Source: Panax quinquefolius
Taxonomy: Eukaryota > Streptophyta > Magnoliopsida > Apiales > Araliaceae
Direction: 5' to 3'
Length of the DNA: 64,000 bases
NCBI GenBank assembly: GCA_020205615.1
Contig: CM035162.1
Span: 39,980,464-40,044,463, forward strand
A model generated the notes under the pieces. It saw only the letters and a list, made by a program, of their open reading frames with translations. It did no database searches and was not told where the DNA came from. Every line of letters begins with the position of its first letter. Within the stretch, counting starts at the first letter, position 1. A program made the translations under genes and the position numbers. Shown here piece after piece: positions 47,537 to 58,770 of the stretch.

Positions 47537-48897
47537 TCAGAAGACCTCAAATTATTAATAAATGAAATTTATTTTCCTCTATTTATTATTTTGAAATAGT
47601 AAGGGTTGATTTGATTAATGTGGATAGTTATGGGTAAAATACGCAAATATTTTGAATAAGCAAGTGGTTATAAAATATTCATTATCGTCTTGGAATATTC
47701 GTTTGGTCGTGGAATATTCGTATCGTTTGGGAATATTCGTACGACTCGCAAGCAATTTTTTGTGGGCCCCATAACGGAAAAGCGATTGATGAAGAAAACG
47801 ACAAATATAAGTTGTTTATAAATAATCTACAGAAGTTGTTACCGTTAGTATCGTGGAATACCCTTGGTTAAAACACACTAATACGCGCCATTCGTTGAAC
47901 AAGAAGATACCAGATCAGCACCAATTATTGATTCTTACGTAAGAAGGCACTACTCAATAATGGTTACAAAGAATTACTGCTCAAGATTTTATTTTATTGA
48001 TTTAATAATTGTCGCGATGATATTTTATATTATCGCATATTTCAATAATTGTCATTACACAAGATTTTTCATTATCGAGCAATAATTCATATTATCCTAA
48101 TAATATTATTAGATAACATTATTGGCAATGTCTAGAAAGTTCGCCTAAGGAGAGGTTTGGTCACCTAATCAAGGCCAAGAAGAAGAAATTTTATCGAAAG
48201 CCCTCTTTCCTGGAACTACCGTCACAAAGATCGTGATTCTCAGAATATTATTTGTGAATAATTAATTATTGATTTATATGATGAGGAAAATATTGATTTT
48301 ATGTGGATATAGATGGAGAAAATTTTTAAAATGACAATTGTTGAAAATTAATATTTTATCTTTTTCTCGATAAAATAATTCATTTAAATATATTATTTTA
48401 ATAATATATTAACGGTGATATTTTTATAATGAATGTGGGATATATGAGTATATGAGGAGGAAAAGTATTTTTGTGGCATTAAATGTTTAACACATATTTT
48501 GTGTGTTGGTGGACATAATTATTGACCGAAATTTGATTATAAATTTATAAAATCGCCTGCTTGTGGATTTCTTGGCCAATTTCTGCTTGGAATTTGGAAA
48601 ACTTTCTTCCGCAAAGTTGTAGAGAATTGAATTTCCTATAAAAAAACGCATGAGATTTGAATTTTCTGATAAAAGGGATAATTTTTTTATGAATTATTGA
48701 AGTTCCGAAGCTCCGAAATAATTGATTTTTGGAAGTTTAAAATATTTTTAATATGAAAAACATTTTTGGTGATTTGAGTGTGGGTCTTGCATGTGTTTTA
48801 ATAGCTGAATTCAGATTCTTGGTACGTAGGAAGTTGTAGAAATAATAATAATATTATTATTATATTAAATTTTCTACTTCGTGTTCTAAGATTTTCC

Positions 48898-48905
48898 TAT
48901 AAATA
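48898..48905 (+). promoter_or_regulatory. TATA box, element C 3' LTR
   Basis: TTTCCTATAAATAGG in the conserved context. Confidence 0.65.
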
Positions 48906-49176
48906 GGTGCTTAGGTTAGAATTGAAAATCACACTAAACTCAAGTTTTCTCTCTATATATATCGAGTTTATTCTTGTGAGTATTTTGAGTATACTTTGAG
49001 TATTGCTATACTAAGCAAGTTCAAGTCATAGCCTATATCCTGTTTCAACTAGTAAGTACTGCCTTTCGAGGTAAGGGATGTTATTTTATTCAAAAATGAT
49101 ATTATTTCTTCAATATCATTATGCCGAAATATTGGTTGGAAATTTTATCAAATTTGGAACTTTTTCACGCTTCTGG

Positions 49177-49272
49177 GTTACTATTCATGAGTTACTATTC
49201 ATGAGTTACTATTCATTTACTATTCACGAGTTACTATTCACGAAGTTACTATTCACGAAGTACTATTCACGG
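49177..49272 (+). repeat. TACTATTCACGAG minisatellite, element C 3' LTR
   Basis: Six to seven TTACTATTCA units with different spacers. More CACTATTCACGATA units follow to about 49390. Confidence 0.8.
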
Positions 49273-49616
49273 CGTGAAGATGTTTTTTGTGAAATTTCTA
49301 TCTTTTGGTGTTTGAGTTACTATTCACGATATCGACCTACACTATTCACGATACTGATGACTATTCACTTAATACTAAGACTATTCATCGAAAAATGAAA
49401 ATTTTTCTTTTCATCCAAAATATCTATTCGGATACTAGTTTTGATTGTATCCATGTTTTGATCATTCTTGAATTTTACACCACTATGATTATTTATGAGG
49501 TATTTTTGAACATGAAATAGTTAAAATACTAATCCTTAATACTTGTTCTTTTGTTTCACCGGATTCGCTTTCTTTAAAATATTTTTCATCATCCTCACCC
49601 TAAATGATGATATTAT

Positions 49617-49815
49617 CAATATCTTTGGCCCAGAAGGCAAAGATGAATGATTTCTTGATGAATATCTTTGGCCCGTAGTGCAAAGATGAACAGTGTTGAG
49701 ATGAACATACGACCGATCGATTAATATCTTTGGCCCGTAGTGCAAAAGATGAACAGTGTTTAGATGAACATGACTAATCGATGAATATCTTTGGCCTGTA
49801 GTAAAAGATGAATAT
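49617..49815 (+). repeat. ATCTTTGGC repeats, element C 3' LTR
   Basis: Four units. The variable patch reads CCAGAAG, CCGTAGT or CTGTAGT. Confidence 0.75.
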
Positions 49816-50370
49816 TTGATTCCGTATATATATTGATTGATGTTACAGGATAAAATATCGACGATGGACTTTTAAATTCATATATAGAAGATAGTAGTTT
49901 GCATTCTCTACTTAACTCTTCTAATGAATTATTATTATTTCACGCCAGAAGATTGATTTAAAACTGGTTGTCTATTATATTCTATTAGATTTTTCCCTCG
50001 TTGAGGACTAACGATAATTTGTTCTATATTATCTTATTCATAATATTCTTTACCGGGCTAGTTGAGCTCACCCTTTTCCTTTTTTGTTCCATTTTTCTTC
50101 TCGTGAGGCGAGAATGTAAATGAGTACTAGCTCTGGTATGGAATGAAGGTTCTAGAGAGAGTTGTTTAGTAGTCCTCACCATTTTTGTAAAATAATGTAT
50201 CAATAATTATGATGGGGATTTATTTATGTGTGGATATTGTCTAGATGGCAATATCCGTATTTAAACTCATAGTTTATATGTTGTAATAATAAAGTTGTAG
50301 TTATTTCGCACTATATATTTGGCGACTTCGTAATGGGTTGGATGGAATGGACCTATTTTGGGGCGCCACA

Positions 50371-53082
50371 TTGTTATTAGAATTAATTAATTAAGTATGA
50401 AAACTTAATTAATTAGAAGTGTGACAAATAACTATATTATAAGTGGTTATTAAAATAAATTAAAGTAGTTTTAATTTATTTTGCCAAACAAGGCTTAAAT
50501 ATATTAAGTCTTTAATTTTAAAGCGTTTTTCCAAACAAAGCCCTATGGCTTTTGGATTTTTAAATTTGATTTATTAGTAATATGAATTAAATAAAATATA
50601 AATATAAATAATATATAATAATTATGGTAACCGTTGAATTAATAAGGCCATTAGTAGTGTCGATTTTAAACGTTTGAATAAGACGTGCGTTTGGGTTAGT
50701 TTTAGTTTACGTATAATGCATTTGGCTTAAGCCTAAGAAGAAAAATAGTAGAAGTTTTCTAAGAATGAGAATTACAGAGGGTTTGAGAGAGAAGTATCAG
50801 AGAAAATTGAGAGAAAGGGTTCTGTAATTCCAAAACGTTTCTTAGTGATTAGCAAGTAATTTCAAAGCAACAAAAGGTATGTTTTATAATCTTAACATAT
50901 ATCTTTTACAGTATAATTCCTTAGTTTCTGTGTTCTTGAAATTCACTCACTGAGGTATAATATGTTTACAAAAATTTTCTGTAATCCATATGTTTTACTA
51001 ATTGATGATGAAACCATATGTTTTGATAATAACTAGCATATATATATGATTGTAGTTTACAAATACGTTCAAAGAGAAACGAAATTGGTTTTACAGTGGA
51101 CATATGAGGATGAACATGAACATGTTTTGGAGTATAACAAAATTAGTATGTGATTGTATGCTAATTGTGAAATTGAAGCTTATGTATGTTAATTGGGTAT
51201 AAATTTTAGAGAATCGTACTTTAAAGTAATCAAGTTTGGGTTATTATTGATATTACAGTGTTAAACAACGTTAACAATGGAGTTTTTCTTAAAAACAGTG
51301 TTTTCAAAGAATTAAGTTTTCTAAAGTAGTTGTTTAATTGTTGGTAATTGTTATATGGATGATTGTTAACGTTTATGTGTAGTTTACGATGAAGTTATGC
51401 ATGTTAATTAGTGTTAGAAATTAAGTTATAGACAGAAATTTAGTTGTTCTGTTCCTCGTGGTTGGGTTCTCGCAGTTTTCGCCCCAACGCCAAAAAATGG
51501 AGCCCCAAATATTTAAAATTCCGCGCCAAATACTGAAGTTCACACCCCAAATATTGAAATTCGCGCCCCAGCACCAATCTCGCGCTGCGGCACCACTGGT
51601 TAGCCTAGTTCTCGCGCCGCGGCGTGGGTACAAAAGTCTGAGTCGGACAGTTTTGGCCTCCTGTAGTAAAACGGCCATAACTTTCTCATACGAACTCCGA
51701 TTAAGTTTATTCAAGATGATCCGGAACGAGAACGAATAGACCTACAACTTTCATGCTTTAAGTTGTTTAATTTGAGGTCTTTAACAGTAGTCAAAATGGT
51801 CATCTTTAGGACTATTATGTTTTCGGGGGCAATCGGAGGGCGTCAGGCATGCACATATGCATGTGTAGTGCTCCTGACCATAAAAGATGATATCCTAAGT
51901 TATAAAACATAAATGTTAGTAAATATAATGATGCTTAACATTAATAAATGATGTATTAGATAAGTTATTGAAGCATAGTAAGCATACACAAGAGAGACAA
52001 ATCCAAGGTGTAGATTTAATGAACGTCGAAACGCCGTGCCAAGTGTTAACGAACTTAAAAAGTGTTTCAATTCAATTGAAATGAATATTATAGGATATGA
52101 AATGGGTTTAACATAAAACCAATAAGTAGTCCTAGCAAGACTTAAGCACTTGAATGAACTTCGAGTTTGACTAAGAAGAAATATAGTGAGTTAACACAAT
52201 CTAATTGAACATTGTGTGCTAATTAATAGGAATGATTATGAGATGTGGAGTATAGTTTACATTACAATTACTATGTGTTTTTATGTGACTAATAGTTGAT
52301 GTGTATGATTATATAATTGTGTAGGGCACGTGAAGTGCAGATAACTGTAAGCTGTTAAACTATTATTGGTAGACAACGATCAAGACAAGTCTTTCGGTTC
52401 CTATTTTCTACGTGGACTTGATGAACTGTTTTAAATTGCATGATATTTTATGCATGTTGAAATCATGAAATGTTAAAGTCAATATATGACTGCATTGTTT
52501 TGACTAAGTAATGATGATTGAGTAAGGAACTCAATCTTTATATTTGCTATGTGAATTAAAAGCATGTATGCCATGTTACTTTAATGAGATGTATATCGAG
52601 CATGTTATTATGTGCTATGTGATGCATGAAAACTGTTAGACTTTCTTTGGGTCATCGAGCTCACTCTTGCAAATAACCACTTTTGCAGGTCAAGATTTTA
52701 AGGTAAAGATATGTGCTAAGTGAGTTATAGAGATCTATATTCACGAAGATTACTTATGTTTTATGAGAAATATATTTCATATTTTGAACGTAACATGTTG
52801 CTTAATTGTAAGTTGAGCTATCCAATGTATATGGATATTTAGTTATGATGTAAGACTTTGTATAGTCATTTTATTGTAACGATTCATGATATAAGATTGA
52901 ATCAAAGATATGTAATGTAAAGGTTGCGATTCAGGGCAAGAAAGAAGGAAATGTATAAAAGTTTTAAATATTCCGCAATTTTAGTGTTTTTAATATCGAA
53001 TAATGATGTAAAATTAGAGATTTAATGTATGGTTAACGACCGAAGTCGAGATTTAAATGGTATGAATTTTGGGGTCGTTACA
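50371..53082 (+). repeat. D: diverged B-type LTR, 5' end lost
   Basis: It resembles the element B LTR from about its base 225 (TTGTTATTA, then GTGACAAATAACTA against B's GCGACAAATTACTA) to the end GGGGTCGTTACA. It keeps the purine-rich leader, the donor-like AAAAGGTATG (GT at 50877) and, at 52681-52688, an acceptor-like TTTTGCAG after GAGCTCACTCTTGC. No primer-binding site or internal region follows, so it is a solo or truncated LTR. It differs clearly from B, so it is older or another subfamily. Confidence 0.7.
51505..51575 (+). repeat. Short CCAAATATT-type repeats in D
   Basis: Three units of about 25-30 bases around CCCCAAATATT and AAATTCGCGCC. Element B has a decayed version (CGCCCAAATACAAA) near 30855-30895. 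Open stretches across it on both strands are not credible genes. Confidence 0.6.
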
Positions 53083-53091
53083 AAGACCACG

Positions 53092-54679
53092 TGACAAACT
53101 ACATATTTCAACTTTAAAACAACAAAAATCAAAAACAGAAAATAATCTAAGGCCACTGACATTCGGTTGTCAGGCCACTTTTTCAATATTTCCAGATTTT
53201 TGAAATCTTTAGATTCGAGCTTCTAGATGTTATGGATCCATGATCCAACAACCCAGATCTCTAATTGACACCTTATAACACTTCTTTAACCAACCAATTA
53301 CAACATATAACATTAGATCACATGATTTCAAAATTTAGGGTTTATACCTCTTTCTAACTTTGATTCTTGATTCTGACTCTTGGATATGTTCTTGGCTTGT
53401 TATGGATCATACAAGGGACTGAATAACTTAGGGATTTCGTGGGTCTAGAGAGAGAGAGACTTGGTTGGGTGTTTATGAACAATTGAGCAATATTAATGTA
53501 CTTTTGTCTCTCTAAATCTATATATAACTTGATGCAATAATGTGGCTGAGATGAATGGGGCTGATCTGCTGGATATATTAGTCACATGGAGTGGTTGGAG
53601 TTGGTGGCCAACTCTCCTTTGGCTAGATTTGCAAGCTAAGTCACAATAATGCAAAAGGGTATTAATGTCATTTAATTTATACATTTAATGGCATTCTAGT
53701 AAATGACCAAACCCTTAGGATTTAGGGTTTGGGTTAGAGTTAGGGTTTATGGTTTGAACTCTTTAGGGTTTAGGGTTTGAACCCTCAAGTTTAGCAATTT
53801 GATTTTCTAAAATTTCCAATTTAGGTTTTAAAAATAGAAATTTAATATTTCTAAATTATAATTAGAATTTTCTAAATATATAAAAATTTCTTAATCATAA
53901 ATTAAATCTTGCTAATTAGGATTAATAATTCCTAATTAAAATTATTAATTTAGCAATTAGGGTTAAAATCACGGATTAGGGTTTACAACCCAAAAATTAG
54001 GGTTTCTAAAATAAAAATAATATTCTAGTTTAGAAATTATATTTTCGTAATTAGATTAGGGTTTTCTAATTACTTAACTTTAAAATTAGGATTAATATTT
54101 CCTAATTAACATTAAAATTATTTAATTAACACTTAGGTTTTTCTCTATTTATAAATTAGGGTTTCAAATCCATAAATTAGGATTTAAAATTTTGAAATTA
54201 GGGTTTGCTAAATAATTTAGCTTTACCCTAATTAATATTATAATTAATAGCACTTAAGCAATATAATTCTCCGTTAAGTTCCCAGATTAGGGTTTCAACT
54301 TCTGAATTAGGGTTTCGGATTCCCGGAATCAAATTGTGGTTTTCGTAACCCTGCTTTACTAGGGTTTGTTGTTAATCGCTAGGGTTTTTTAACCTAACGT
54401 TGACGTTTAATAATATATAATTAGGGTTTGTTACAGATATCGCTTATCCGTCAACCTCTTGACCATAACCACATCTTGTATACATACACACGTAACATAA
54501 ACACGTATACACTTAATCCCTAATAATTCACCTAAATCCTTCATGTAATTTTGAAATCCTCAAAATTCTATCTTAAAAATATCAAACGCATACACTAATT
54601 TTCTGTCTAGGTTCTAATTTTGTACCTTAAATCAATTAATTAAATTTTTAAATTTTTTTTAAATTCTCGGGTTGTCACA
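53092..54679 (-). repeat. E: minus-strand LTR related to the LARD LTR
   Basis: On the minus strand it starts TGTGACAACCCGAG at 54679. The first ~780 bases follow the U3 of the array LTRs (AATTAGGG-rich), but the remainder is different: a TATATATAG at about 53518-53526, a GA-rich leader near 53440-53460 and an end at about 53092 (...TTTGTCA). No primer-binding site was found, so it is likely a solo or truncated LTR of a related family. Confidence 0.65.
53720..53785 (+). repeat. Degenerate telomere-like TTTAGGG repeats
   Basis: Several TTTAGGG or TTAGGG units in tandem with variants (GTTTGGG, GTTAGAG). This is the plant telomere motif, here inside LTR E. Confidence 0.6.
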
Positions 54680-55096
54680 GTTAAACTCGATGTTTATTAT
54701 ATTTTATCAATTTAACACTGTTGAAGGCTAACGATAATTTATTCTGCATTATCTTACTCATAATATTTCTTACTGGGCTAGTTGAGCTCACCCTTTGTTT
54801 TCATTGTTCTCTTCAGGAAATGAGAATATAGCTTGGACTAGTCGGGGAACGTAATGACGGTCTAGATGTTTGCATTAGTAGTCCTCACTATTCAGTGAAA
54901 TAGTGTGATAATAAATGTAATAAGAACTTCATTTGAGTTTGAATACTGTCTAGAAGACAATATTCGTATTAAAACTCTCAGCTTATATTTTGTCGTATTT
55001 TACACGACAGTTGTATAATTAAGTTGTATTTGAATTTTGTACCATGTATTTGGCGACTCAGAATGGGTGATGTATACCTATTTTGGGAGTGTCACA
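54680..55096 (+). repeat. F: 3' end of an A-type LTR
   Basis: It matches the last ~400 bases of the A-type LTRs: CTAACGATAATTT, then GGGCTAGTTGAGCTCACC, an acceptor-like CTCTTCAG ending at 54816, and the terminal GGGAGTGTCACA. No primer-binding site follows; the next base is inside a Copia gene. Confidence 0.75.
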
Positions 55097-55586
55097 TGTA
55101 CAATTCATTAAATACATAAGGCTTCCAATTATTTATGCATACTTAGGTTGTGATATGCTCTCCTTTATTTTTAGACACGTGTAAATTTATATCTACCTGT
55201 GTTCCCACAGAATTGCAATCATATTAATTGAATTTCCTAAGTATTTTCTTAATATAGTGTGATTGTGATAACACTAACCCATCCGATGTTTTAAAAATTT
55301 TAATTCATAATATTTCATCGGCAACACCCATGTCTTTCATGTCAAACATATTATTTAACATTCTTTTAGTAGTTTTAATGATTTCATTATTACTACCCAA
55401 AATGAGCATATCATCTACATAAAGACAAATAATGACATACACATTCTTAGTGTACTTGACATACACACATTCATGTCACATTCATTTATTTTGAAACCAT
55501 TTGATAACATTGCATTGTCAAATTTTTTATGTCATTGTTTAGGTGCTTGTTTTAATGCATAAAGAGACTTTACAAGCCGACAAACT
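55097..55586 (-). pseudogene. Copia-type reverse transcriptase fragment
   Basis: Read on the minus strand from 55586 down. SLYALKQAPKQ (G usually in place of the A) is followed by a damaged stretch, then the active site YVDDMLILGSNN near 55390-55420. MFDMKDMGVAD, then SQSHYIKKILRKFN and finally a SLMYLMNCT-like end at 55097 complete the order of a Copia RT. A stop after KQ and frame changes make it a pseudogene. Both ends are cut, at the left by LTR F and at the right by the CACTA terminus. Confidence 0.85.
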
Positions 55587-56200
55587 CACTACAAAAAAAT
55601 GGGCCTTTAGCAATGATTTTTCGGGCAACGACTTTATAAGTCGTTGCTAAAAGTATATGTTTAGCAACGAAATTTGTCCTTCGTCATGCAGATTGTCGTC
55701 TTTCACTTTTTGCAACGAAATTCATAAGTCGTTGCAAAATTTCGCTATAATTCATCATGCGGAAAAAATTAGCTAGAAATTGCTGCAAATTTTTCTACTA
55801 CTTGATTTCCGTCATATCGTAAGCAACGAAAGCTTTTTTGTTGCTAAAATGGGGCTTTAGCAACGATTTTTCAAGCAACAGACTTTATAAGTCGTTGCTA
55901 AAAGTGTAAGTTTTAGCAACGAAACTTGTCCTTCGTTGCAGATTAGGTCAAGCTTTTCACTTTTTGCAACGAAATTCATAAGTCGTTGCAAAATTTGAAA
56001 ACAAAATTGTTAGAAATTGCCAGCAAAATTTCTAACCACTGATTTCTCCTCATCGTGGGAAACGAAAAAATTTTGTCATATATTTCGTCATTAATATATA
56101 CCACATTCATTGGCAACAATTTTTATTTTCGTTGCATATCTTATACAACTTTTTGCAACGACTATTAAAATGTTGCCTTAAATTAAGATAATCTCAATAA
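55587..56200. mobile_element. CACTA-type transposon terminus with subterminal repeats
   Basis: Starts CACTACAAAAAAATGGGC, the terminal inverted repeat type of plant CACTA (En/Spm) elements, preceded by ACT as a possible 3-base target copy. Inside, TTTAGCAACGA and AAGTCGTTGC motifs recur in both orientations. Two direct copies of about 250 bases lie at about 55600-55850 and 55851-56095. No matching second end (TTTTTGTAGTG) was found, and no transposase is visible. Confidence 0.7.
55625..55647. repeat. Palindrome in CACTA subterminal region
   Basis: GCAACGACTT, TAT, AAGTCGTTGC: perfect 10-base arms. A near copy lies about 250 bases downstream with one extra base. Confidence 0.85.
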
Positions 56201-56460
56201 ACATGTTTTTGTAAGACAATATTCATTATTCGGAGAATTGTCAAAAAATATTCATATTTAGTATTTAAAAGTTATATCCAAATGCGAAACATATTCGAAC
56301 CTGTGACCTATCATTTGTTACTTTGGTCATTTGACCGCTGGAGCAACACAAGTTATCTGTTAATATTTTGCAAGGATTAATATTTATATCAAAACATGAG
56401 ATTTCCCTCATACATTCCTTTCTTCTCCTTCACTACATACCATTAATATAATCTCAAGAA
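56201..56460. other. AT-rich remainder with tRNA-like patch
   Basis: No coding signal. On the minus strand near 56283-56350 there is GCTCCAGCGGTCA and, about 40 bases on, GGTTCGAATAT, resembling RNA polymerase III A and B boxes of a tRNA-derived SINE. No clear SINE body or tail is evident. Confidence 0.4.
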
Positions 56461-56461
56461 G

Positions 56462-56462
56462 T

Positions 56463-56506
<44 letters not shown>

Positions 56507-56548
56507 TAATAATAAAAATAAAAATAATATCAATAATAATAATAATAA
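56462..56548. repeat. ATA microsatellite
   Basis: (AAT)n/(ATA)n with a few interruptions. Confidence 0.95.
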
Positions 56549-56791
56549 AGTTGCACTAATAAGTGTAAGTTTTTTTAACTCCCATTTTTAAATTCTCCTT
56601 TTTCTTGACTTGTAATTTTTTTATAATCAAATATTAATTTCTCTTTATATCTTGTATTAGAGGTGTTTGGCAATGACTTATAAGTTGGTTAAACTAAGTT
56701 ATAAGTCATTTGTTATTATTTAGTGTTCGATAATAACTTAAATTTTAACTTTTTTTACTTATAAGTCATTATTAAATTTTTTCATGCTTCA
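56549..56791. other. AT-rich sequence with possible transposon terminus
   Basis: From about 56662, GTGTTTGGCAATGACTTATAAGT and repeated ACTTATAAGTCA motifs look like the end of a non-autonomous DNA transposon. A similar inverted sequence occurs at 58865-58888. The 5 bases before G are CTTCA. Confidence 0.35.
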
Positions 56792-58377
56792 TGTAAGACC
56801 CCAACTTATTATAAATAAAATTAAATTTTCTAATTATTATTGTGAATAATAAGGTATTAATTTGATATAATTATCTGGTTATAGGTGAAATGTGCAAATT
56901 TTGCAAAATAAGCAAGTGGTTATAAAATAATCATTGTTGTAGGAGAATATTCGTTTGGTCGTGGAATATTCTTGTTGTCGGGGAATATTAGTAGGACCAA
57001 TGCAGCTCATTTGTGGGCCCCATAATGTAATAACTATCGATGACAATCATTGGAATACCCTAATGGTTAAAATAATAAATAATACGCGTGGATGCACGCG
57101 GTATTTTTGAATTATCGATTCTTACGTAAGAAGGCATTACTCAATAATTTTTACAGTAATTACTATTCAATATTTTATTTTATTGATTCAATAATTGCTG
57201 TGTTGATATTTTATATTATTGTTGTTTCAATAATTATCACTGCACAGTATTTTCCATTGTCAAATCAATAATTCATATTATTTGAATAATATTATTAGAT
57301 AGCATTATTGGTAATGTCTAGAAAGTTCACAAGGAGAGGGTTGGTCACCTAATCATGCCACCAAGAAGGAGAAATTCTTATTAAAAGCCCCTCTTTCCTC
57401 GTAATCTGCCCCGTTGTTCATAATTGTGATTCGTAATATTATTTGTGAATAATTAATTATTGATTTATATGATAAGGAAATATTTATTTTATGTGGATAT
57501 AAATGATGGATATATTTATTTTATGTGGATAAAAATGAAGGAATTAATGCTTTGGTGTTTTATCAAGATTTTTTTTGGTATGAAGGTATTAAAATCATCC
57601 GTTTGTGATTTCGGATATTTTTGTTTAGAATTTGGAAAACTTTCTTCTCAGTAAAGTTGTAGAGAATTTGATTTCAAAGTAAATTGACATAAAATTCAGT
57701 ATTTTTCCGATAAATGCTATTTTCTATGAATTATTGAGTTTCGTAAAATAAAATAATTTTTAATAAATTATGGGTGGGACCCACTCTTGTTTGACAACAT
57801 GTGGGTCAATGAAAATTGTTCAAAGATGGCTGGTATTATTTGTCAACAAAGCATGCATAGAAGTTGGTGTAAATAATAATATTATTTTATTATTTTAGTC
57901 TCCTATGGCGTTCTAGCATTTTCCTATAAATAGACGCTTAGGTTAGAATTGAAAATCACACCAGAAACAAGTTTTCTTTCTCTCTAGATTATCGAGTGTA
58001 TTTTTGTGACTATTTATATACTTTGAGAGTTGTTGTTCGGTACAAGTTTCCTTCGGCTTTCTTTCTATCCGATATTCCGATCAGAAGTACCGTTATTTTG
58101 AGGTAAGGAATGTTATTTTCTTCGTAAATGATATTATTTCTTTCGATATCATTATGCCAAAATATTGATTTAAATTTTTTATCAAATTTGGAATTTTTTA
58201 TGTCGGGGTTACTATTCACGATACTGACACTTATTCACGATATCTATTATTAATTATTCACGAATCACTAAAGACTATTCAATCAAAAAATAAAAAATTT
58301 GTTGATCTAAAATTATGTGACTCTTCTAATGGATTGCTGTTTCCGCTGCATTTGTTGATCTAAAACTACGTGACTCT
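56792..58377 (+). repeat. G: 5' part of a diverged A-type LTR
   Basis: Starts TGTAAGACCCCAAC and follows the A-type LTR order: GTGGTTATAAAATA, GGAATATTCG repeats, ATTATTGGTAATGTCTAGAAAGTTC, the TATA box at 57925-57932, the donor-like GAGGTAAGG (GT at 58103) and a few TACTATTCACG units. The ATCTTTGGC repeats are gone, and the copy dissolves into a microsatellite. It is clearly older than A and C. Confidence 0.8.
57925..57932 (+). promoter_or_regulatory. TATA box, LTR G
   Basis: TTTCCTATAAATAGACGC, conserved even in this diverged copy. Confidence 0.6.
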
Positions 58378-58463
58378 TATAATTATTACTATTATTATAA
58401 TTTCTATTATTATTATTATTGTTATTATTATTATTATTATTGTTGTTGTTGTTGTTGTTGTTG

Positions 58464-58498
<35 letters not shown>

Positions 58499-58770
58499 GT
58501 TACTATTATTATAATAATTATTATTGTTACTATTATTGTTGTTATTATTATTACTATAATAATAATAATAATTATTATAATAATAATTATTATTATTATA
58601 ATTATAATTGTTAGTATTAATTATAATTATTATTACTATTACTATTACTATTACTATTACTATTATTATAACTACTACTATTATTATTATTATTGTTATT
58701 ATTAATCATTATTATAATTACTATTATTATTATTATTATAATTATTACAATAATTATAATAGTACTAATA
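58378..58770. repeat. Long ATT/GTT microsatellite
   Basis: About 390 bases of ATT, GTT and ACT trinucleotides with interruptions, including an uninterrupted run of eight GTT. Long Ile/Val/Tyr open stretches across it are by-products of the repeat. Confidence 0.95.

Larger units (their letters stand above)
41778..50370 (+). mobile_element. Element C: A-family gypsy element, deletion derivative
   Basis: Same family as element A. It has a 5' LTR (first ~125 bases missing), primer-binding site, gag, protease, RT and RNase H remnants with the same two internal deletions as A, an additional loss of the integrase core, a C-terminal tail, polypurine tract and a complete 3' LTR. It could move only with proteins from elsewhere. 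Confidence 0.85.
47537..50370 (+). repeat. Element C 3' LTR
   Basis: About 2.83 kb. The start is read TCAGAAGACC where TGTAAGACC is expected; the end is GGGGCGCCACA. The donor-like GAGGTAAGGG has its GT at 49071. Confidence 0.85.

Noticed and set aside
51421..51739. Overlapping open stretches on both strands in LTR D
   Set aside because: They follow a GC-richer short repeat; no family motif, and the matching part of B is closed.
56283..56350. A functional tRNA gene
   Set aside because: The cloverleaf cannot be completed: no acceptor or anticodon stem.
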